Shown: positions 55,208-64,000 of the stretch, piece by piece | Numbering within the stretch: the first letter of the stretch is position 1 | How the letters are laid out: each line of letters begins with the position of its first letter | DNA from: Adenanthera pavonina | Taxonomy: Eukaryota > Streptophyta > Magnoliopsida > Fabales > Fabaceae | DNA length: 64,000 nt | Direction: 5' to 3' | Assembly (NCBI GenBank): GCA_026686845.1 | Contig: JAIVEN010000015.1 | Location: 23,975,501 to 24,039,500, forward strand | Notes under the pieces: generated by a model | The model's input: the letters and a program-made list of their open reading frames with translations, nothing else | Told to the model about the DNA's origin: nothing | Databases searched by the model: none | Made by a program: the position numbers and the translations under genes

Positions 55208-55212
55208 ATATA

Positions 55213-56385
55213 TATATTAAAAAAATTAAATATGATAAATACTTATTTACATGAGTCACCTAATTGTTTTATAAAATTTCATTTATAAGATCAACATAAT
55301 AATTATATATAATTTTATGATTGAATTAATAAAATTTATTTGCCACATTTAATTAATAAATAAAATATTTCATTTCTTATATCATTCTTTATGGCAATAA
55401 GATGTGGCAAAAAAATTATTAATTAAAATAGGGATGGTTCCAAAATAAAAACTATTGAAGGTTAAATTTCTTTTTTAAAAATTAATATATATTATTTATT
55501 TTAAATTTTATATCCTTAAGATTTATCATAATTTTTTTAAAATAATTATATAAAGTGACAAAAATAATTAAATAACACTATAATCTATCATATTAAAATT
55601 TTAAATTAATTGAAAAGTTGAATTTAGATTATAATAAATTTCCTATTTTGGTACCAGCGTGTAATTCCTTCAATAAAAAAAGTACAAAAAACAAAGAAAT
55701 TATACAAGATATAAGATATACCTTAATTATATATATAGAAAACATTTAGTTAGTAGTAAATATGTTAAGTAATTAAACTTTTACCCCATCCTTTCACACA
55801 AAATAAAATCTTAAAATAAGCTGTGAGAGTTATATAAGATTAAATGTTCGGATTAGTTGAGCACAAAGTGTGAATCAGATATTGGATGATTTTACTAAAA
55901 AAAATTAGTAAAACATGCTGTGTAGTGTTGGATAGTACTTGTTATGCTTTGAGTTGTATTCATACATGATCAACTTTATATTGTTGTGTTACATGTGTAA
56001 AGTAGATGTAACTTGAAGATATTAATTATAATTGGATTATTTATGAGATTAAACAACTACTAAATAAAGTTTGAGTTGTTACCTTGAAATGAATTTATCA
56101 TAATTTTTGTCAATCAACTAATTAATTTGCAATGAGTACTTAAGATTTTTTTTTATGAAATGAGCTGATTTGATAGGGTACTCTTAGATGTATGGAAAGA
56201 GACAATACTTGTAACTTTGTTTTTAGAAATTAATAAATTTCAAATCTTTTGAATATGTATTATAACTTAAATTCATTTAAAGTTATTTTTTAATTTTTGT
56301 TTTCTAATACTTATTTTATTATTTGTCATATATTTTCTTATATTTAAATTTTTTAAATATTTATTTTTTGGACATATGACTAAAT
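55213..56385 (+). other. AT-rich right part of the Helitron-like element
   Basis: Noncoding. Continues from the ATATA duplication to the terminal hairpin. Nothing recognised. Confidence 0.4.
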
Positions 56386-56416
56386 GAACCCATGCATCGC
56401 ATGAGTACATGTCTAG
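56386..56416 (+). other. Helitron-type 3' terminus (hairpin plus CTAG)
   Basis: CCCATGC, a 3-base loop and GCATGAG form a short stem with one or two mismatches. Seven bases later comes CTAG, followed by T. Plant Helitrons end with a GC-rich hairpin shortly before CTRR and insert between A and T. Confidence 0.6.
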
Positions 56417-57324
56417 TTAATATTAATATTGATGATATTATTGACAGAATAATAAGATAGGGAAGAAATAGATACAGATCTAGAATATTCTTCCACTGAG
56501 AGAATGAAAATATCATACGCCAAGCGGATGGAATAAAGTCACTCGGACTTTCTTCTCTGATTCTCCGTAGATACACTCCAGGAAAGAAATTGTGAGGAGA
56601 GAGATCACTGAGAGAAAACGAAAGAGCGTTATCTTTTTAAGAGAGTTACCTGTTCAGAAAAAACGCATACTTGCGGATATACTAACGCAGAATCGTCAAA
56701 AATGCTCTCCCATGCGGTGTGTGGGATTGGTTATATTTAACCGTTCCCTCCTAAACAATTTAAAAGATTAATGAGCCCTATTTTGTTATTGAGATTTTTG
56801 GACTCTTAATCTCCACCCATCAAAAGTGAATATGATGCAACCCAACAATTATAATTATGAATAGTACGCCATCACTTTTTATTGTTTATACTGATATAAT
56901 TATAATTTTTTAATATTAATTATAAAATCATATTTATAAACTTTTAACAATTTGGGGACTATACATATATCATCCCCCAAAAAAAAAAAAGAAATTGTAT
57001 TTCGCCCCCTGTCCCCCTTGATTGCAAAACAGCAAAATGTATTGCAGATTAGAGAATTATTTTTTATAACCAAACGTATAGAAGAATTCTATTTAATCAA
57101 TAACCAATGAATACAATTTTAATTCTTATAAACAATTATATATTGATATTTTATCACCTCTAATATGTATTTTTATATCAAGACAATATATTTGATTATT
57201 TATTGTGATGTTAACATATTTTTCTACTTTTTTATTCGAATGTAGTATCTTTATTTTTAAATTTTAATAAATTTTATTATTAAATTAAATTTCATAAATA
57301 TTTAAAATATTTTTTTAATAATTA
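56417..57324. other. Intergenic with a promoter-like patch
   Basis: 56430-56760 is less AT-rich than its flanks. On the minus strand it has TAAATATAA near 56735 followed by leader-like CT-rich DNA, so it may be an LTR or promoter remnant. No ORF or partner repeat was identified. 57190-57325 resembles 4390-4520. Confidence 0.35.
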
Positions 57325-57545
57325 TAAGGGGGGTCCTAGTCAAAGAGATGTCACCGTGAACGCGAACAAAACGCAAATGACAATAGCCATATGATAGTAC
57401 CTTCCTTTTACATATGAACCATTACAGGAGTCAGTGCTACTTAACAGTTAACATCATCCATTTTATCAACTTTTGTTTACAGCTTAAATTATAAATATAG
57501 AGTTCAGTTCGCAGATCATTGGCCTGCCAAGCTTCAAAATATGAC
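57325..57545. repeat. Duplicated segment, partner of 25700-25905
   Basis: Same ordered words as the copy next to UGT copy C, with a roughly 20-base insertion (TTAAATTATAAATATAGAG) and several substitutions. There is no UGT coding sequence beside this copy. Confidence 0.65.
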
Positions 57546-57569
57546 AAGACAAAATTCATCACTAACTAT

Positions 57570-57854
57570 TATTTCCTCTGTCATTAAGAAATATTTTCTC
57601 TGATTCTTAATATAAAACCCTTTTAATAGAATCCGTGTATTAAGAATAAGAATTAAAATTAATTAATTATCTCGATTTCTTTGAAAATCTTAATATTTTT
57701 TAGAACTACCCTTATTTAATCTCTTTCTCTTTCTCTTTGAATATATTAAATATGGACATTTTTTAGAAATATATAATAAATATTACCTTATATATTGTAA
57801 ATGATTTTATATTCAAATAAGAACAAAAGACTTTATATATAAGATTGGAGGGCA
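57570..57854 (-). mobile_element. Stowaway-like MITE, inverted second copy
   Basis: The reverse complement of 24467-24731 over nearly its whole length, including the CTCGATTTCT, CTACCCTTATTTAATCTCTTT and TATAATAAATAYTACCTT words. Termini are degraded (TTCCTCTGTC and GGAGGGCA). Confidence 0.75.
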
Positions 57855-59799
57855 TATTTATTATCCATTTTTAAATAAAGCACCAAAACGGTAAGGCACT
57901 ATTATCTAGGTGAACTAGCACAAGTTTTCAAGAACACAATTATCAATTTTCTCCTCATACTTGCGACACTTCAAGTCTATTTTTCGACCATATCCATCAA
58001 GATAATACAAACAGGGAGCCTTCTTGAGTAAGGATGAAATCCTCAGACCATCACCCAAAAAATATATAATCATGGCAAAGGCTTTGATAAATGCGCATAA
58101 AGAATTGTAAACAATTTTCTCCATCAGATCAACCATTGATCACTACAAAAAACTCACTGATGGCATTTGAATCAAATCTGCAACCATCTATATATCTAAC
58201 TTCTCCATGTTCTCCTAAGCATAAGCTTACTTCTCCCTATTTTCTTTATCAAGCTCACATTCTCTCCAACTACGAATGAATATAATTCACACTCTATACT
58301 CTCCAGTTAGCTTAGACAAAAAACTTAAAAAACCCTATCCTCCATTGAACCAAAGGCACTCTCTCGGAAGGAAGACAGACAAAACAATTAAACTTGGCTC
58401 TAACGATCACTCCCACTAGCTCTTAAGGACTTGCATACACCCAAACTACATTTATATCATAATGTAGAGTAGCCAAACATTCACTAGGCAGATGTAACCC
58501 TCTGTTCCATTTATTACCCTGCACCTAATACAAATTAACTCAATACTCACAGAAATTTTGAATATAGAAAGGTTACTTTGTCGTTGAGATACTAAAAAGA
58601 CCAGTGAACATACATTCCCCACACATGCACCCCTGTTACCTGAACCACAGAATGCTAAATGAAACCCACCCAAATATACTTATAATTAATATCCAAAGTA
58701 ACATATTTTATACAATTAATAAACCAAAAAAAGTATACATATTATATACTATTCACTTTGCTATTAGTCTATGCATACATATTTAGTAACAAAACCATCC
58801 ATTCATTTTTCAAATCAAAGATTCATAATAAACCAAATATAAATACAAAATTTCAAAAATATTCATCCCCTTAAACAACATATATTATAGTTCTGTATTT
58901 AGCCAAAAAAATTTTAATATACATTTATTAATTTATTGACTATATCTCAATGCATGAATCACCATATATTTACCATTATTAATAATTATACTTCAATGCA
59001 CTAAAGGATAGCAAAGTTAATTCCCAAAATGTTAAACAACTGAAAATTTAAATGTATCAACACAAACTGAGCCCCACTTTCCCAAAGTAACTATCTTATA
59101 TTTTGTACTTTTCCCAAAGTAACTATCTTATGTTTTGTACTTTTTCATCAATCAAAAAAGAATCAAAGAACTTTATTTCTCATGTAATATACTTTATATA
59201 AAGTCTATTTAAATCATTTAAGAACCTTGAATTATATGAGGGAATAAAACAAAAAAAAATTAAAATTTTCAGTTATTGTTCATTTGATTACCCCATTTTC
59301 TAGGCTAAATTTTGAAAAATTATAACTTAATCTAAAAAAAATCATATGGAAGTGATTTAAGTTTTTAAAAATAGCTGAAACATTTTATACATGAGAAAAA
59401 TATGAAATAGGACTTTAATCATGCCAATTTGTATAGTATTTAGTACGAAATTTACTGTCCATATGGTCATTTTGCAACTTTCCAGTTTTCTGATCTCAAT
59501 TTTGAAAATTCATAATTAATTTTACTCTAAATCAATCAAGGTGTTCTTTGACTTCCTAAAATGCTCTTTATGTCTACTTTCTAGGTATATATACACTTAC
59601 ATACCTTAAGCCCTATTATAGACAATTAATTCTATCTACCCATTCAGCATGTAAAATTGGGCAATTTTTGCATCATTTAGGCTAAATAATTTTATATCCT
59701 TGCTACATCATCAAAATATGTTCACATTCCATACTAGACGTCATATAAGTTTCATAGAAGTATAATCATACTAACTTATATATTTATAACATATTACAT
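57855..59799. other. Intergenic, no gene recognised
   Basis: A minus-strand 73-codon ORF at 58136-57915 is less repetitive than its surroundings (YFLGDGLRISSLLKKAPCLYYLDGYG) but matches nothing I know and lacks neighbouring exons. A 32-base tandem duplication lies at 59078-59141. Confidence 0.45.
59078..59141 (+). repeat. 32-bp tandem duplication
   Basis: TTTCCCAAAGTAACTATCTT plus 12 bases occurs twice in a row (59078 and 59110), with one A/G difference. Confidence 0.85.
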
Positions 59800-60960
59800 G
59801 ATTTTATACAAAATGTCAAAGTAACGCATTATAATTTTCATAATTTGCTCAATCATCATGCTCCTCTCCAATCCTCTTGGCATTACCTTGATCTTCGGCA
59901 CAACTTGACCCTAACATGGTTAGTATTTTGGATGGTGAGATTATAGGAATCTCAGTAGCAATCGTATTCATGCAATTTTATCATCATTTATACTTGAAAA
60001 CATCATTCAAAACATTTTCGTATATTTAATCACATAATATACCATATTGTCAATAAAAATTTTGACAGAGTTTTTTTCTTAGAAAATAGACATCACGAGC
60101 AAAGCCCTTACATAAAAAATCGATCAAAACCAGTCTCAATACATCAAAACAACAATATGGCAAACATTTATCATTATAGAAACAATCAATACAATATAAA
60201 AAGTAAGAATGTGAAATTCCTACCTTGATGAATCCTTTTGCTTTACCACTTAGATTCAATCCTTGCACTTGTCTTCTTGAACTATCACAAACCTAAATAC
60301 AGCATCAAATACTTGCTCAATCAACCAATTCCTAGGGCCAATTCTTAAAGAACCATATAAACCTTAAAATTTCATATTTTTTTTAACTTTAGCCTTTCTC
60401 TTGAACCCAAGACGAAATTAATTCCACCATGATGAATCCATTTTTGACATTATTTCCATAAAATTCTCACTCCTTCTTTACGCTTTAATTTGGCCAAAAT
60501 CATCATTCAAGAGGAAAGGAAAAGAATTTCTTTATACTTAGCTTAAACTTACAAAAACATACTTTCTTGCACTTTCTCATGCTTTCCTTTAGTTTCTTTG
60601 CATGAAACACTTCCTCTTTCTTCTTTTTAACTTAGGCTGAATTTATACCTTTAGGGAGAGGAGAGGAAAACTCAACTAATCAACCCCAAACAAACTAGAC
60701 TAAATTCATGGAAACCTAGAGAATTAGTAGAAGGAATTTACCTCTTGAAAACTTGATCTTCCTTCTTCCTTCTTCTCCACGGTTTTCCTTCTCTTTCTTG
60801 GGGTGATTTTCAACACACTTTCCTCTCTTTTTCCTCTTCAAACTTTGTCCAACCTATGGGGCATATATAAACATTATGTGTTCATAATATTTTGCCATAT
60901 GTCCTTGATTTTTCTTAGCCAAAAATAATGCCTTCTTGAAGAAGACGGCCAGTATGGGTT
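59800..60960 (-). repeat. Diverged chromovirus-type LTR remnant
   Basis: The layout resembles the gypsy LTR at 32379-33395 in the same orientation. GACCCTAACATGGTTAG, then GGTGAGATTATAGGAATCTCAGTAG, then an AT-rich part with GACAGAGTTTTTTTCTTA, a CT-rich leader, and a minus-strand TATA (ATATATGCCCC) near 60862. Sequence identity is partial and the ends were not located. Probably a solo LTR or half element of a related family. Confidence 0.5.
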
Positions 60961-63794
60961 TGGATAAGGACTATTATGATATTCAGTGTGGAGTGGTATG
61001 CACCAGTGTAGGCTTGGAAGAAGATTGTTGTGATATCCTATATGGCACAATATGTGACAAATAAGTTGGAAATTAAGTTGTAGGAGGTCGAACGAGAGTT
61101 TCACAAGTAGAAACAAATTGCAGGAGATGCTTGGGGTATGAATATTCTAAGAAGTGAATGTCAAGTAAGGATTCTGAAGCTGATGAAAGAGTTTTGCAAC
61201 TCTCTCTCTCAGAGTTAAGTAAGTCCAATAAGGGAAATATGTTATCAACTTGTTTAGGATGAGAAGTTGATCTAATAGATGACGGTGGTTTGTGGAAGTG
61301 ATTCAAGCGCTGAAATGTCATGGGTATGGACTAAAGGAGGTTTCTTTTTGGTACATCCCCAGGTTATAAAATGAATTGTGGGATGACATATTACAAATGT
61401 AATGTGTTGATTCCCTTCAAGATGCGTAAGGGTAGCAGTTGTTGAGCTAACCCATTTCCATATATTGTTGCCTCTGGAATCTCCCAGTAATAGCTTTGGA
61501 GAATGTGGGAAGTCGTTGTTATTTGGAAGCATGCGAAACCCCGTATGGTATTGAATCATGAGTCTAGAACTAGCAGTTAACAAGTTGAGGCTTAATGCCA
61601 GCTGGTTACGCGTATGACGCACCAGTTACTTGAGGTGCGAGGCACTAATGGACTGAGAGTGAAAGACTTGATGATGATACCCAATAGGAACCCAAATTCA
61701 GCTTTAATTCATGGTCTTGGATGTCTATCTCGTGAAAGATTGATTGGGTACAGCTGACCAGTCAATCCATATGTTGTAGCAATTCACTGATCATGAGATG
61801 AGCAGTTTATCATCTAATGGAAGGAATTCTAAATCTATCAATAACAACGAGAAGGAGAAAGGGATTAAAGACTCGAAAGTAGAGCTAGTATGGAACTTGG
61901 AAAGATCTAACCAAGTAATAGTATTGTAATGGTTGAATTGGATTGGAAGGAGAAATTTGAGTTGTGAGTAGGAACCCAACTATTGTTGGGAAAAGATAAG
62001 TAAGTGGAGACTATGGTGTAATAGTAAGTGATACGTAGCGGTTTGCAGCCTCTTGCTACAAGCATGGGGATTACGAGGTCCGTAATGGAAATGAAGTTAG
62101 AACGTTAAGATAAAGGTAGGATGTGATGTTTATGGGTGATACGAGTGTATGTATGACTCCATGAATAAGAAGGGAGGAATCAGAGTGCACAGCAGAAGCA
62201 AACCTAAGGAGTATACATATAGGATACTAGAAAGGTTATAAGCCCTACAATTGGAGAGGTCAATCCATAAACAAGATTGTTGAAGAGGCACGGTGTAATA
62301 AGAAGCATGTGGAAAAGAGTGGTATAAGACCAAAGGATGTGTAAGAGTGGGAACAAGAATATGGCGATAAAGGTGAAAAGAGAACTGAAAACACTTCCCT
62401 AAGATGTATGAGGAATTAATGATTAGTTTACTGGTACGATGATTTTGTGAGATTACAGAATTATTTAGAAAAGTGGCCTTACTATAAGGAAACATAGTTA
62501 AGTCACTAGAGAAGTTGTTTTGATGATAATGAGGCTATGGGAATTTTGTGGACTTCAAAGATGTGATGGTTTTGCCTATACCTTTGGTAGTACTATTTGG
62601 TTGAGAAATGGAGGATAGAGAGTTTTTATATGCTGTGGGTGCATGGACAGTGTAATAGGAATAATCTTTGGTGTGTTTGGTGATGATTTAAATTGGTTAA
62701 TGCCAAAGGTGTAACGAGTGGATTCCACGAGATGCAGTAAATGTGGTTAATCCAGCGTACACTACTAAGTTAACAAAGGCTCAATATCGATATACAAATC
62801 GATACTGAAAGGAAATGGTAATATGGAGATCAAGAGTTGATGATGTAAAATTTTGAACAATAACTTGTGTAGTAAGAGAAGTGGTGATAATAAGTCTGAT
62901 TGATTGAGTTGTCAAGAAGATGATCCCCTTGCTTGACAAATCTCAGCCATAGTGCTATGGAGAGAGAGAGAGAGCTGTTAGTTGAAGAGGAATATGTGAA
63001 TGAAGCATTAATTCTTATAATAGACAAAATGGTAGTAAGAAGTCAAATCGATTGAATTGTTACTCATGGTGGTTGGTACTTGAGGAAACTCAAGATGAAT
63101 GGTATGAAAGGAGAAGGTTGTCGATTGAAAAAAATATGTGGATAGAGCAAGGAAGAAGTTTGGTTAACAAGGATCACTAAAGAGAATTGATGGATAAGGA
63201 GTCTATGTATGGAGTAACTATGTCTTAAGATAGAACTAGGACAAATAGTTGGTACAGCGAAGGTGTAATGAGAAACGAGGTTTTCCACTTAAAATAATAA
63301 TAAGGAGTGAATTTTGAAGTAACTAAGACAAGTTATGGAAATTGATAGTGTTTGATTAATGTAGTCTCGTCAGTGTAAATGTAGCGGTTAATACTGTTCA
63401 AATCCTAAGAAAAATGGTTAGAAGTGATTAATTCTTGAAGTAGACAAGCGATTGTGAGGATAAGTAAGGGAGAAAGCCAAAAGTTAAGGAAAATGATTGT
63501 GTGCTCTAGAAGTTTTAATGGAATAATTGGGTGAAAAACTTGTTTTAAGACAAAGGAATTCATGTTGAGATGATTGTCTAACCTTTCTTATATCTGAGAA
63601 CATAAGGAAGATTTCAAAATATGGTGAATCTTTAGTGTAAGTCGCATGGGTTAGTGAAGAGAGAGATGAAGTAGGAGAGAGTAGCTCATTCACGAGATGC
63701 AATACAAAAAGTAGAGATCAAGAAAGTTACTCAAAAGTGGAAGGATTAATGTGGAAAAAGTACGTATGTTCATAGTCAAGGCTAGTGTTCTTAA
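60961..63794 (+). other. Coding-free interior of a retroelement (LARD-like)
   Basis: About 2.8 kb with a distinct composition: less AT-rich than neighbouring DNA, purine-heavy on the plus strand and with frequent stops in all frames. The longest ORFs (121 and 116 codons, minus strand) resemble nothing known. It leads directly into a chromovirus-type polypurine tract, so it is best read as the non-coding or fully eroded body of a plus-strand element. Confidence 0.4.
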
Positions 63795-63828
63795 ATTTCG
63801 AGGACGAAATTTCTTTTAGGGAGGGAAG
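63795..63828 (+). promoter_or_regulatory. Gypsy-type GAGGACGAAATTTC box and polypurine tract
   Basis: CGAGGACGAAATTTC followed by TTTTAGGGAGGGAAGAA. The same two signals in the same order precede the 3' LTR of the gypsy element at 33396-33440 (on the minus strand). Confidence 0.75.
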
Positions 63829-64000
63829 AATGCAACAACCATTACTAGACTGCCTTGAACATAGTCCTGAGCTAACATGAAGTGTATGTAATAATATGTG
63901 CAGAACCTCAGGAAACAGGGTTAGAGAAAGGATCAAATAGGACAAATTCGATATTTGAGATAAAGAAGGGCCACGCCGCGGCGAGTTGCAAGACCACCAC
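63829..64000 (+). repeat. Start of a gypsy 3' LTR, cut by the window
   Basis: It begins TGCAACAACCATTACTAGAC, comparable with the TGTAACACC...TTTACTAGAC start of the gypsy LTR here. It continues past the window end into a GC-richer stretch (CCACGCCGCGGCGAG). No partner LTR is seen in the window. Confidence 0.55.

Larger units (their letters stand above)
31886..56416 (+). mobile_element. Helitron-like element carrying RPA1-like exons, split by two LTR elements
   Basis: Interpretation from three signals. At the right end, a short hairpin (CCCATGC-ATC-GCATGAG, 56389-56405) lies 7 bases before CTAG (56413-56416) with a T after it, as in plant Helitron 3' ends. At the left, A/TCTATTATATATATAAA occurs at 31886 and again at 32077, like plant Helitron 5' TC ends. 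Between them are RPA1-like OB-fold exons (40878-41896), a cargo typical of plant Helitrons. Removing the nested gypsy (7.9 kb) and Sirevirus (11.85 kb) leaves about 4.8 kb. No Rep/helicase is present, so it would be non-autonomous. Which 5' end is true is undecided. Confidence 0.5.

Noticed and set aside
61272..62495. Minus-strand ORFs of 116 and 121 codons as genes
   Set aside because: They lie in a compositionally odd retroelement body and no domain, exon structure or start context supports them.
1..64000. CRISPR arrays, bacterial operons, tRNA or rRNA genes
   Set aside because: None seen; the repeats are eukaryotic transposon and satellite types and no cloverleaf or rRNA block was recognised.

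Overview
This is a eudicot plant nuclear window. The evidence is a split-exon UDP-glycosyltransferase family, a nine-exon guanylyl-cyclase-1-like gene with GT-AG introns, and plant-specific LTR retrotransposons, one of them a Sirevirus. The species cannot be fixed. The background is AT-rich and gene-poor, and most of the window is mobile DNA of different ages.

Left third (1-27 kb), host genes, all on the minus strand. Three copies of a UGT76-type glycosyltransferase exon are present. Copy A (657-1143) is an open exon 1 with no exon 2 in the window. Copy B (5170-12944) is a two-exon pseudogene whose exon 2 is split by a 6.2-kb Ty1/copia element with 814-bp LTRs and a TGAAG target duplication. 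Copy C (26184-26640) is a broken exon 1. Between B and C lies the one complete host gene, a 282-codon GC1 (guanylyl cyclase 1-like) gene in nine coding exons. Around these are a 1.5-kb diverged tandem array rich in GGGCCCACC-like motifs, fold-back elements, a Stowaway-like MITE and small duplications.

Middle (27-56.4 kb). After a LINE-type RNase H remnant and a long AT-rich stretch there is what I interpret as a roughly 4.8-kb Helitron remnant. It has TC-type 5' ends near 31.9-32.1 kb, RPA1-like OB-fold exons at 40.9-41.9 kb and a hairpin plus CTAG 3' end at 56416. Two LTR elements are nested in it. One is a decayed 7.9-kb Ty3/gypsy chromovirus (32379-40280, TSD CGTTA) that carries an extra acidic ORF upstream of gag. 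The other is a very young 11.85-kb Sirevirus-type Ty1/copia element (43358-55207, TSD ATATA). Its gag, pol and third ORF are all open, and its two 1724-bp LTRs differ at about 10 sites.

Right end (56.4-64 kb). A second copy of a duplicated segment found near UGT copy C lies here, with a second inverted copy of the MITE. A chromovirus-like LTR remnant follows, then about 2.9 kb of coding-free retroelement-like DNA. That stretch ends in a polypurine tract at about 63.8 kb and a new LTR start that runs off the window.

The three complete LTR elements give a relative clock by LTR divergence: copia in UGT-B is oldest, then gypsy, then the Sirevirus. The most unusual signals are the dense CAGACGAATTT / AAATTCGAATTT motif array shared by the Sirevirus LTRs and its pol-ORF3 spacer, the Helitron split by two LTR elements, the pre-gag acidic ORF, and the GGGCCCACC array.
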